64,000 nucleotides of DNA from Pleurostoma richardsiae (Eukaryota; Ascomycota; Sordariomycetes; Calosphaeriales; Pleurostomataceae), in contig JANBVO010000013.1 of assembly GCA_030052745.1 (NCBI GenBank), positions 703,614 through 767,613 of the forward strand, given 5' to 3'. A program made the translations under genes and the position numbers. How positions within the stretch are numbered: the first letter of the stretch is position 1; the number at the start of each line of letters is the position of its first letter. Shown here one piece after another: positions 1 through 12,600 of the stretch. Under the pieces are notes generated by a model. It ran no database searches, was not told where the DNA came from, and saw only the letters and a list, made by a program, of their open reading frames with translations.

Positions 1-3000
1 TTCTCGTTTCCGAAAATCAACTTGATGCCGTCAGCCTTCCCGGACAGGATATCAGCGATATGCGATCCGGTCCAGTGAGTCAGCTGGTTAGCATAGCGGT
101 GGTCAGGGAACTCCCGTAGTAAATCCTCCAAGATCGCCTCGCTGCTCTTTGAGGGAGTTGCGATACCGGTCCGGACGATGCGGCCGTCAACTAGGTCGAC
201 GATTCTGGTCTCCTCCAACAGTCTATACAAGTATTCACACAGTCTTCCGTGTTGTGACACATGAGGAACACGTTGCAGTTCCTGCCCCGACACAGCTGCG
301 GCAAGGTCGCAGCCTAGGGCTTTGAACGATTCAACCGTGAGCGCCACGCAGAGGTTAGCCTGTTTTGGCATGACATTTTCGAGATATCCTGAGCAGCGAT
401 GATCCTCAATGAAATGATCGGTGCGGGCCTTGGACTCTCCAAATGCTTCAAGGATTGCTGATGACGGAAGCTCCAGAGGGGCAGGGGTTTGAGAGCCATT
501 GATGCCATTGCTAACCCCAGGTTCTGTCACAGCAGAAATGTGTGTCGAAGGCGGAGTGCCAATACCGCTGGATATGGAGCTCTCAGTCGTCGTGTCTTGT
601 CCATCCTTGCTTGTCTTGTTGTCTGAGGTGGAGGAGGCCGAAGAGGTTCCCCTGGAATCGCCACCGTCCTCGTCGGTTACGCCTAAGGCGGACCGGAGAC
701 ACGCAAGGAGGCCAGGGAGATCGACCACGTGCATCAGGTCGTCGGTGTTCAGGCTGCAGCTGAAGGTGGACTCGATGTCTCGTGCCATCTCCATGCCCAT
801 AAGCGAGTCGATTCCGATATCTGCCAGATCTGTGTCGTCTCGAATTTCACCCGGTTCCAGTCCAGAGATCTCAGCAAGGACGACCTTGAGCTTGCCAAGG
901 AGATCTGGATGTTTTTCATTCGGGGCGTCTGGGAGATCTGCGCTTGTGGTTGTCCCGATCGGAGCAATGGACGCGACTACGTTTGATTGCGAATGCGGCG
1001 ACGGGTGGACTACAGGAGTCGAGTCTTCAGTGATGCTGGGCGAGGATCGTCCGGGACTGAGCCTAGCCAACAGCTTTGACATGGAAAGCTTCGACACTCT
1101 AGCATAGTTGATGCCAAGAATGACCTCGACGAGAGACCCAGAGACATCTTCAAACACGAAGATGTCAGTGAGGAAAGAATTGCCCGAGGCGTCACGGCTG
1201 TGTTGAGCCAGGATGTTCCACGAATGCAACTGATCGCCGTCCTCTTGCTCGGCCTTGGTCATCCGGGGGGATTTCGTCCATTGCTCAAAGCCGTTGGCTA
1301 TAAACATATCCTGATCGTTTTGGTTCGCAATGCAATTAACCCATATGCCTCCAACCTGGCTAAAGCAGTCGCCGAGCAAGGGATCAAGCCAGGTCTCGCG
1401 GCTACGTCTCCGTACAACCCGGCCAGCGGACTCACTTCGGCGTCCGACGAGCTTCTGAAGGCCAAAGAAGGCTGATCCATAGTCGACAACGTCAGAGAAG
1501 ACCTTGTAGATGCTTCGCCCTTGGATAACATCGTCGGCATCGTGGCTGTGCAGAAGATCCAGGCACCGCTGATGGCTCACCAGGCGCTCGAGCCGGTCAA
1601 ACTCGGTGCGGTACTGAACATTCTTCGGATCTTGGAAGTAAACTGCGCCAATCACATGCGTGACGGCTGCACTACCATCCTGCGCATTATTGCTGAAGAT
1701 CCTGAAGCTCCAGGCGTGGGACGTTGCGCTTATGGGCTTGAATTCCAGGTAGACGGTCCTCATCGGGTTTACGCAGATGGGAGACTGGTTACTGACGTCC
1801 CGAATCTGTGGTTGCAGGCCCTCCCGGGCGATCTCTGGGTGGACACTCATGATTGCCTCTACGGCTAGGTCAATCTGAAGAGTAGCGGGACAAATGGGTG
1901 CCGTCCTTGCGATGACGTGGCCCGCCACGATGTCCTGGTACTTTTGCATCTCTGTGTTAATGCGAAAGCAGGCATAGTCCTGCTTGTTGTCTTTGTAGCC
2001 CAAGAAGGTGTAGAGCATCTTCGTTTGGCTTTCTGGTACGTCAATGTGAGAGAGGATCTGCTTCGGGGGTGCCTTGAATTCGAGCCAGTGGCGCTGCTTG
2101 TCGAATTGGTATGGTGGAAGGATTAGAGAGGCGTACTCATACGAATGTGACTTGGCATGCAGCCAAAAGTGTGCCCGGGTCCCTGTTTTCCAGAGACTCA
2201 TCGTCATGTCAGTGAGCTGTTGAGGGCCCTGACCGCTTGTGATATTCACGGGTACGAAGTTATGAGCTTTAGGCGTATTGAGGGCTCTGCTCGCCATATT
2301 GGTGATCGTGGAGTTTGACCCGGCTTCAAGCCAGACAGCTGACGGATACAAGGCCTCCAGGCGCTGGGCAGCGTGGCTGAAATAGACGGGATCACGCATA
2401 TGATCGGCAACGTATGCTGATGTGGGCTGTTCCGTTTGATGGTTCCTGGTTGCCCTTTCAAGCGGGATCTCAGAGGATGTGAAACTCAGGCTATGGCCTA
2501 ATTTCTGCAGGTCCGTCTTGAGATTATCGACCAGAGGCGAATGGAAGGCGTTGGTAACGTTAAGTCTTTTGTACTTGATTACAACACCGTCCTGACGACT
2601 GGAGATTGCAGATTCGACAGCGTCAATCGAGGTCGTGGATCCGGCTACTGTGAAGCTCCTCGGACCGTTGAAGCAAGCTATAGAAGCAGCCCCGCCGGCT
2701 GCTTTCACAATGTTTTGGACGTCTTGCAAGTCCGCCTCCACGGCCATCATTGCTCCCTTATCGGCGCCCCATGAGTCCCTGATGATCTTGGATCGGCCAA
2801 AAACCATTCGTAGAGAGTCTTCGAGTCCCAGAGCTCCCGATACGCAGAGTGCTGTGAGCTCCCCGAATGAATGGCCTAACACGGCCACTGGTTGGACTCC
2901 GCTCTCAATCCAACTCATTGCACAGGCGTACTGCATTGAGAACAAAATCGGCTGCAGTTCCGAAGGATTCTGGAATGGCTCTCGTTGAAAGATGCCTGGG

Positions 3001-5936
3001 AAGATACTTCTGGCACCGATACTGCGGCAGACCCGATCGCATTTCTTCAGGTAATTGCGCAAGACTCTACAGCCGTCGTAGACTTGCCTGTCGAGCCCCA
3101 CGAAGGTCGAGATCTGGCCTCCGAAACAGAGAATGACAGGGCGCGGTGCTGGTAGAGTTATGAGCTTGCTCTTGTCATCTTCTATGTCTGCTAGGCTCTG
3201 GTCGAATTCGTCCAATGACTTGCTAGTGAAGATGAAGGCCGTCTCAAGAGACCAGTTGGATTGACGAGCCATATTGAAAGAAAGGTCCTGTAGACTGAAG
3301 TCTTTCGCAGCGACGGCCCTCTTCTGGGCCACAAACTGGCGGAGCCGTTTAGCGTAGGACCTAATACTTTTTTCATCTATTCCCGAGATCCAAAAAGGCA
3401 GTTTGGAGAATGCGGAACTTGCAGTCACGTCGTTCGATCGGGACGGTCCCAGTCGCGGTGCTTGCTTGACGATCATAGAAGCGTTCGAACCTGACGCTCC
3501 ATAATTATTGATCAAGGCGGCTTTACAGCTCGCCTGCCAGGGGATGGCTTTCTTTACAATTTGCATCATGTCTGATGCGGAGACGTTGATTGAGGGGTTC
3601 ATCGTATCGAAACTTGCCTGTGGAGGAATGGTTTGTTGATGAATCATGAGGAGCACCTTGATGAGCGAAACGACGCCCGAGCTTCCTTCTGTGTGCCCAA
3701 CGAGGCCTTTAACGGAGCCAAACTGGATTGGACTTGACGATGCGTTGTCGCCTTTAGCGGTAGAAGAAAACGCCGAACGAATACTCTCGTACTCGGCTGG
3801 GTCACCAACTGGGGTACCGGTGCCGTGGGCTTCGACATACGTTATTTGATTCGGCGCCAGGCCAGACTTTTTAATGACAGTCTTGAAGAGGTGGGATAGT
3901 GACGGCACATTGGGTACGAAAATAGGGGTGCAGTTTTCATTCTGGTAGACGGCAGTCCCAGGAATGACACCGAATATTTGATCCCCATCAGCAACAGCCC
4001 GTGACATCTTCTTGAGAAGCACCGTCGCAATAGCCTCGCCCCTACAATACCCATCTGCCTTGGCATCGAAGGGCTTGCATTGACCCGTTGGGCTCAGAAA
4101 GGAGGCTGCGGCAAGGTTCTGGAACCAGAGTGGTGAGCTGATGAAATTTGTGCCTCCTGCTAAGGCTGCCGAGCAATCGCCATTGAGAATGGCCTGACAG
4201 GCTTGATGGATAGCGACGGCGGATGCAGAGCAGGCTGTGTCAATGGTAAGTCCGGGGCCGGTCCAACCAAAGTAGTGACTGATCTTGCCGGCAATGAAGC
4301 TTCGCAAATTGCCGGTAGCCGAGAAGGCATTGGGAGGGTGGTGAGAGACGTTATTTTCGTAGTCAGTGGCATTCGTGCCGATAAAAACTCCGATTTGACG
4401 CTCTTGCTCAGAACGAGGCTTCTGGAAATAGCCTGACATGGTGACCGCCTGGTACGCATTCTGCAACAGCAATCTTTGCTGGGGATCCATCGAAACAGCT
4501 TCCCGTGGGGTCTTCTTGAAGAACTTGTGGTCGAAGGCGTCGTAGTCGTCGATAAGATTGGCGAACCATTTTCTGCTATTATCTGGCTCAGGCCTGAAGG
4601 CTGTCTGAAATCCGAACCGCGGATTATTGGATATCTCCTTGTGCTGAGACTTGCCTTCTGCGAGGATATCCCAGAAGCTCTCTAAGTCTGAAGCGCCAGC
4701 TACCTTGCAGGCCATCCCGATGACCGCAATGTCGTTAGCACCAGTAGATTCAGGTTGACCGTCGAGTTCCCCAAAATGTATCACTCGGGACTGGAGCTTC
4801 TTCAGCACAGTGGATGGGACGCATCGCTCAGGCCCAAAGGAAATGACATGGAGGTCTGTTCCGTTCGGTAACGAGGATATGGCTCCTTCGAACGTCTCAA
4901 TCCAGTTAGAGTGGTCCATCAATATAGCCCTCAGAGCGTCCTCGTGAAGTCCTCTTCCACTTTGCGTGGTGCTGATATTATCCCCTGTGGCCATGTGTAT
5001 GGGTAGGACCATGCTGGTAACATCCGGGAGTTGAAAAGAGGGATAGTCGTGGCAGAATTGTAAGAGAGTCTCAAAGTCCGCCTCATGTAGTCGGTTATGA
5101 AACCGGCCATGCAAGCCAATCTCATTAGCGGTGATTCCGGCTGCGCTCAGCTTATCCTTCAGGCTGAGCAGAGAGCTCTTCGCTGTCGTAACGGTTGCTC
5201 GGTTGTGGTCATAAGATACGGCAATATACGCCTAGGTTTTTTTCTCTGTTAGATGTGGTCCAAATGTTTAGGTGGAGTCCTCTATTCTCACCTCAGGGAA
5301 CTCCTGTATGATTCTCCCAAGTTCAGCCTCTGCTTCCTCATTTTTCCACGCAGTTGCGAGGGAAACAGATTTTCCCATAGCATCATCCAAATCCTGGGCA
5401 TCAACAACTGCTCCAATTGCCATAGCCAAGCGTAGAGCGGCTGCTCCATTATCACAAAACTGAGCTCGGTTTCGGCTGCAGGCGACTGCCGTTGCACTGA
5501 GAATACCCAAACAGAAACCCAAGGTCGATGAATTGCGTGGTGGACTGAATGGTGCAAGTCCATTGACACTACCCTCTGGGTCATGCAGAAGCTGGCTGTA
5601 TTCTGAGAGTTGTGATATAACAACCAACGGACTGAGAAGGATGTTTGGGAGCTGAAATTCTGCGTATTCTCTCAAGGTTCCCTCATGAACCCACTCAAGC
5701 AGGCCGTTGAGTTGAGACTCTCCGTCGATCAACTTCAGCTTTGGTAGTCGGTTTTTGAGAGCTTGCCAGTAGCTAGGCAGATCCTCGACAACATCCAAGA
5801 TCCACCGAGATTCACGACTGCTCGAGATGTATGAACGAACTCGTTCGAAGTAGTCTTCTCGAAAAGAGAGAGCTTGGGGCCCGAATAAGAGTACTGTGTC
5901 CCATTCCGACCCTTCATTTGACGGGTATTCCAGCAT
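1..5936 (-). CDS. Non-reducing polyketide synthase, SAT-KS-AT-PT-ACP-CMeT (3' end outside window)
   Basis: Builds an aromatic polyketide by iterative condensation without reduction. Exon 1 is 5936..5292, the intron 5291..5232 (60 bases, GTGAGA...CTAG), and exon 2 runs open from 5231 past base 1, giving at least 1958 residues. Domains seen in order: SAT with GFCLG (Cys142); KS from about residue 383 with DTACSAS (Cys549, codon 4232..4230) and EAHGTGT; AT with GHSFG (Ser1003); product template with His1320 (VAGHVI) and Asp1503; one ACP with GIDSL (Ser1691, codon 806..804). The last ~180 residues resemble the start of the C-methyltransferase domain of azaphilone/citrinin-type NR-PKSs. Whether it ends in a reductive-release or thioesterase domain cannot be seen. 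The start ATG at 5936 lies directly before a normal SAT N-terminus. It shares its promoter with the HR-PKS, which suggests that SAT takes the HR-PKS product as starter (inference). Confidence 0.95.
5232..5291 (-). other. Intron of the NR-PKS gene
   Basis: The donor GTGAGA follows codon GAG at 5292 and the acceptor CCTAG precedes GCG at 5231. Removing these 60 bases joins two halves of the SAT domain in phase 0; without splicing the frame stops at 5268. Confidence 0.85.
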
Positions 5937-6640
5937 TGTGTCGGTTGATCAAGTCTGTGAGGTGGGTAGCTAACCGTCGTTGGTTGAGGAAAACAATGGC
6001 TCTTGACAAATGTCCTATAAAGCTTTTTCGCTGCATGAAGACAGAACCAAAGGTGAGCTTAATTCTCTACTGCTTGAAGACTGTTGGTAAGAGGCCCCAA
6101 TCTCGAGGTACCAGTCAAATGGCCGAGTGAAGGAACGCGGTTCGGACGCTGAGGTTCCTTCTACACGGAGTTGAGATTAGAGGATCGGTATATTGCTCGA
6201 AGTCGAGGGCCTTCCATTTCCGGAGTTCATGCAGGCCGCCTGAAAGAGCAGATCTCACATAAGATGCGCCACGCTGGAGCAATCCTCCAGCCAACTCCAT
6301 TCCGGAGTTCAACCCGGAGTATCTCTGAGGCTACCCTAGATGCCTTTCAATTACTCCGTTATCAAAGCTCAACAACATGGAACTCTGGGATATCAATAGA
6401 ATTCGCATAAACGGAACTGGATTAGTGCGATTAACGCACTTCCTTGACTTCTGGGCGCCTGCCTAGTGCCCTTGGAGTAACACCGTGCTTGGGTATGGTT
6501 AAGAAATCCGCTATGGTCCTACGGCCGCATATTAAGAGATACACCGCGCGCAATCACCAACTCTTAGTAACTGGAAGCCGGCCGAAGGCATCTTCATTTG
6601 TCAAGCCCATTCAAGGTTCTGGAAGAGATCGGATCCCGCC
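5937..6640. promoter_or_regulatory. Bidirectional promoter shared by the two PKS genes, with clustered CGGAGT motifs
   Basis: This 704-base stretch separates the two PKS start codons and holds no convincing gene. It has CGGAGTT on the plus strand at 6166, 6221 and 6303, CGGAGTA at 6315, and CGGAGT on the minus strand at 6353..6358. Around 6293..6309 an AACTCC half faces a GGAGTT half across five bases. CGG-containing half-sites are typical targets of Zn2Cys6 regulators, one of which is encoded at 21606. That this regulator binds here is inference. Confidence 0.6.
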
Positions 6641-9600
6641 ATGACGTCCGCCCCTATTGCCGTTATTGGCATGGCCTGCCGCTTTGCTGGAGGCGTCGAC
6701 ACTCCTGAGAAACTCTGGACGTTGTGTGCGGAAGGCCGCAGCGGTGTAAGCAAACTCAGACCTCACCATTGGCGGTTTCTCTACCCTAAATCGACACCTG
6801 TGTCAGACAGGCTTGGAAATTCCGGATTAAGGGGGAACACGCAACCTTGCTAACTTGGGAGCCTTAGTGGAGTGAAATTCCAACCTCGAGGTTTAATGTC
6901 GACGGCGTATACCATCCCAATTCCCAAAAGACCAACACCGTACGTGTCTCCTTCTGAGAGTAGAGGCCCTGGTGTCATGGAAAGGCTTAGCTGACTTCGT
7001 ACTACTCCATCAGCAAAACGTCCGCGGAGGTCACTTCCTCTCCGAAGACCCCGCTTTCTTTGACGCCAGCTTTTTCAGTTTGCCATCGGAAATCGCATCT
7101 GTACGTTCAGAGATCGAAACTTATGAACTGCCAGAATGGGGAGAAATCTTCTAAACAACCGGAACCGGGAATAGGTCATCGACCCGCAGTTTCGACTTCA
7201 GCTAGAATCAGCGTATGAGGCCTTCGAAAGCGGTAAGCCCCTAGAGATATACAATTTGACATTATGGAACGTATGTGGCTAACGTATAACTTGCCCGATT
7301 TCAGCGGGTCTCACGCTTCAGGATGTTGCTGGCTCCAATACTGCTGTCTTCGCTGGTGCTTTCTTCCGCGACTATGCCGAAGGCAACATACGCGATCCCG
7401 AGGCCCTGCCTCGCTACTACCTCCTTGGAGTCGGTTCCGCTCTGGCAGCGAACCGAATTTCTCACTTCTACGACCTGCGGGGTCCAAGCATGACCATCGA
7501 TACCGGGTGTTCAACGACACTGACAGCACTCCACCAGGCGTGCCAAAGTCTCAAAATAAGCGAGGTACCTTGCCCAGATTGTCTAGATGGAAACCCTTCC
7601 ATTCATACGTATTTCGATATTAACACTGCAGTAGTGTGATATGGCCATGGTTGGTGGTGCTAATATCATATTGAATCCTGATATGTCCATAGGTCAGCAT
7701 GAACAAAGTCTCGGATGAACCCCTTGCTATGGTGAAATATTTGCTAACCTTCATATCTTTCTAGTCATGTCATCTTTAACGTGCGTTATACCCCAGGCTC
7801 CATACTCATATGGTGATCTCTGACAAACGGAAACAGGCTTCTGTCGCCCGATGGCAGGTCATACGCATTTGATAGCCGTGCTAACGGGTATGGACGTGGT
7901 GAAGGCTCAGCCACGGTGCTTCTCAAGCGGCTGGATGATGCCCTGCGTGATGGTGATCCCATCCGTGCGATCATCCGGGAAACAGCAGCGAATCAAGACG
8001 GGAAGACAGAAACCATCACGACCCCGAGCGGGGCAGCCCAGGAAGAACTAGTTCGCGCCTGCTATCGCAAGGCTGGTCTTGATCCGGCCCAGACAGCATA
8101 TTTCGAAGCCCATGGGACAGGTACCCCAACGGGGGACCCCATCGAGGCCAAATCCATCGGCTCGGTCTTCAAGGACAGTCGGTCCGATGGTCAGCCCTTG
8201 CGTATCGGCTCTGTGAAGACAAATATCGGTCACACGGAAACATCCAGCGGTTTAGCAAGTATCATCAAGGTTGCTCTTGCGTTGGAAAATGGCCAGATAC
8301 CCCCGAGCGCCAATTTCGAGAAGCCCAATCCGAAAATTGACCTCGATACGTGGAGGCTCAAGGTCCGTTACTGTGAAAGACCTCTGCTGTGTCTGGCTCA
8401 CAGAGACGACTAACGCCCTTTCGGAGTAGGTGCCGACCAAGCTGGAGCCTTTTCCTGAGATTAGCGGCGTCTGCCGTGCCTCTGTCAATAACTTCGGTTA
8501 CGGCGGCGCAAATGCTCACGCCATCATGGAGAGATATTCATCCTTTGTCGCCTCCGGCGAACCGAAAAGTCGTTCCAATGGGCATACTAACGGTCACACC
8601 AATGGCGACTTGAACGGTCTTACCAACGGCAACGGTAACAGCCATCAAGGAGGCGTTGAAAGTACTGGTCAGCCAAGCAGCAGCCGACCACGCGTCTTTG
8701 TCCTTAGCGCGAAGGATGAGCAGGCCGTCAGCAACATGGAAGTAAACCTAAAGAACTATCTCACAACTTCAGTCAAGGCCAAGTCCAATGAAGCCGAGTT
8801 TCTCGATGATCTGGTCTATACACTTGGCCAGCGCCGTACTAGGTTTCCATGGATTTCCACCGCGTCGGCACACAATTTATCAGACCTTATCTCCATACTG
8901 GAGTCGAGCAAGACAAAGAAGGCCCGGACCGCTGAGAAGAAGCCAAGGCTCGGTTTTGTGTTTACAGGACAGGGTGCCCAGTGGTACGCAATGGGCAGAG
9001 AGCTCATTGCAGCATATCCAGTCTTCAGGGATTCCCTGACTGAATCCGAAGGTATACTGAAAGGTTTCGGATGTCCCTGGTCACTCATGGGTGAGTTAAT
9101 ACCCTGTCCCGAGCGACAGAACTCCGCAGCTAATGGCACCTCCAGAGGAGCTGACAAGGGACCCCGAAACGGCCAGGCTTGGCGAGCAGCACTTGAGCAT
9201 GCCAGTCTGCGTCGTCCTGCAGATCGCCTTAGTGGAGTTGCTCTCATCTTGGGGCATCAGGCCTTCGGCGATCTCTAGTCATAGTAGTGGCGAGATCGCA
9301 TCGGCTTTTGCCGCGGGCGCTCTGGACAAGAGGAGCGCCATCGGCGTCGGATATGCGCGTGGACAGTTTGTGCCAGACTCCAAAGGAGGAATGATTGCTG
9401 TGGGACTTGGCCACGAGGCCTGTGATAACTACATCTCGCGAATTACATCAGGGAAAGTCGTGGTGGGATGTATCAACAGCCCAAACAGCACCACAATATC
9501 GGGAGATGCGTCGGGCGTCGACGAGATTGAAGAGCTGCTCAAGGCCGATGGGGTATTTGCTCGGCGACTCCGGGTCAGCACTGCGTATCACTCGCACCAC

Positions 9601-12600
9601 ATCTCCGTCTTCTCGAACGCCTATGAAGCCTGGATCCGTGACAAGGTAGCCCCGCGGAGACCAGAAGGCTTCAGTGTCAACGATAACGAGCTGGACTCCA
9701 TTTTCTCTTCACCAACCTACGGTCGGCGTGTATCATCTGCCAAGGCCTTGCTTGATCCTGTTCACTGGGCCAGAAGCCTATCCAACCCTGTTCAGTTCGT
9801 CGATGCATTCAAGGAGATGTGCCTCGGCGAAGGGGACTCATCTCTGGAAGTGGATCACATCATAGAAATCGGGCCTCATTCCGCTCTGGGAGGGCCCATT
9901 CGAGAGATAGTATCTCTGCCAGAGTTCCAAGGTCGCAAGCTACCATACAGCCCGTCTCTCGTGAGGAATACCGACGCTACAGTCACGACACACGCTCTTG
10001 TTTGCGACTTGTTGTGTGCAGGATATCCCGTCGACATGGAGGCTGTCAACTTCCCTTTCGGGAGACACGGCATCAAGGTCATCCCTGACCTACCGCATTA
10101 TCCTTGGAATCACCAGGTCAGGCACTGGTGTGAACCTCGCAACAACAGGGCCTTGAGGGAGCGAGCGGAACCCCCGCATGACCTGCTCGGCTCCCTCGAG
10201 CCTGGAACAAATCCAGAGAGCCCAACATGGCGGAATATGATCAGGGATTCTGAGCTTCCTTGGGTACGAGATCACATGGTGCAATCTAACATGGTCTATC
10301 CCGGCGCAGGGTTCATCTGCAGTAAGTGCCAATCCCTTTCCCTTGAATTGGCCCCAAGGCTCTTCCCGGAAGGTGGTTACTGACCAATCCTCTGAGTATA
10401 GTGGCCATCGAAGCTGCTGCGCAGTCGTGGAATACCGCAGGTAAAACAATCTCAGCCTACAAGTTTCGCGACATCGAAATTCTCCAGGCTCTTGTCATTC
10501 CCGATGATTCAAGAGGTGTTGAAGCTCGTCTGGAGCTGCGGCCGTGCGGTGACAAAGCCATATATGCCAAGGGTTGGAAGGAGTTCATCATTTCCTCAGT
10601 CACAATGGAGAACAAGTGGACGGAGATCTGCCGCGGACTTGTCACAGTTGAGCTCGGCGATCAACGGGCAATGTTAAACAGCGAGCAGCTTGTTCAGCCA
10701 ATGGATCTGGAAGCTTACAGGATCAGGATCTTCCCACCGGACTTGTACGCCGGGATGCGGTCCGTCGGCATCTTCCATGGTCCTATCTTTCAAAATCTGA
10801 AGTCCATTCGAGCTCGTAACGACCAGTCCGTGGCAATCCTCACCGTGCCCGACACTGCTGCTGTCATGCCATACGAGTACCAGCGACCACATGTCATCCA
10901 TCCGACAACACTCGACACGGTGGTTCAGAGCGCCTACGCTGCTTTGCCGGAGTCCCGGTCGAACAGCATGCAGCAACCATTCGTACCCAGGTCGATCAAG
11001 TCAATGTGGATATCACACAGCATCAGCAAGACTCCCGGCCATACGTTTCGATCTTATGCTATTCTGACCCATAAGACAAAACAGAATGCTCAGACGACAC
11101 TAACGGTGCTTGACGATGGAAACTCGCCTGTCATACGGATGAATGGGCTCACGTTGCAATCACTGGGTACCACTGCGACACCCCCAATAGAGCGCCTCTA
11201 CGAGAGCGAAAAGCTTAGCATCGCAAAATGGGCTCCTGACATAACACCCACGCCCTATACATATTTAAAGCAAGAGCTCAAGTTGCCGACGACCGATTCT
11301 GAGATGGAAACTATTCTGGATCTCAAGCGAGTCTGCTTCTACTTCATTCAGGACGCTCTCAAAGCTCTTGCCGATACAGAAGTCGCTGGGTTCGAGGGGC
11401 ACTTCCAGAAGTATTGCAATTGGATGAAGGTGCAGTCCGAGCTCGCCCAGAGCAATAAGTTTGCAGCGGACAGCTGTCAATGGGCGAATGACCCAGTTAG
11501 GTCTAGGAGGAGGCTCATGGCAAAAGCAAAAACTGCGAGTATCAACGGCGAGATGGTCTGTCGGCTCGGCCCGTCGTTGGTCTCGATTATGAAACAGGAA
11601 AAGACCCCGGAGCAATTGATGCAGGGAGATTCTCTTCTTAGCCGATACTTTGTTGATGCCCTCAGGTGGAACCGGTCTCGTCGCCAGATAAGTGCTCTGG
11701 TGCAGCACCTTGTCCATAAGCTGCCCAGGGCCAGAATCTTGGAGATAGGAGCTGGAGCAGGCGGGACGACAAAGAATATTCTCAACGTAATCGGGACTGA
11801 TGGTTCCGGCTGGGGTCCACTGGCAGCAACCTATCACTTCACGGATGTGTCCTCAGCGTCATTCGAAGCCGCACAGGAGAAGTTTAAACCCTGGAAGAAC
11901 TTGGTCCAATACAAGAAGCTCGACATCGAACAGGATCTGTCTAAGCAAGGGTTTGAAACCGGTTCCTATGATCTAGTTGTCGCCTCGCAGACGTTGCATG
12001 CGACGAAGGCCATACGGCACACTATGGCCGCTGTTCGGCGCTTGTTGAAGCCAGGAGGCAAGCTCTTCATCGCAGAGACCACTAGAGACCCGGTGGACAT
12101 ACCCTTTGTCTTCGGACTGCTACCCGGCTGGTGGATAGGTTAGTCTATCTTTAAAGTACCTTTGGCAATACGCACGAGTGAAGTACTGACATTCGATGGG
12201 TAGATGGCGAAGAAGGGAGACGCTCTAGTCCTTCTTTATCGGTCTCAATGTGGGACGGTGTTCTGAGAGATTCCGGCTTCAGCGGTGTAGACCTTGAAAT
12301 GCGCGACTATGACGATGATGAACTGTACGCTTTGAGCGTTATGGCCTCGACCGCATTGGAAGACAAGGAACATCCGACGCCGGCTAACACGGCCGTGCTT
12401 TTAGTCACAGCCGACACTGAGGCGGACAAACCTCCACAAAGCTGGATTAAGGCGTTCGCCGCTGAGATCGCCGGCATCACTGGCAAAGAACCCACTGTGG
12501 CATCACTCGAAGAAGGAGACCCTGGCGGCAAGCAATGCATTTACCTGGGTGATCTGGCCGGCACATCGGTACTCAAGGCACCGACCAGCTCGCAGTTTGA

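Noticed and set aside
9091-9145. Frameshift in the HR-PKS acyltransferase
   Set aside because: The apparent frame change is explained by a 55-base GTGAGT...CCAG intron that restores the consensus exactly.
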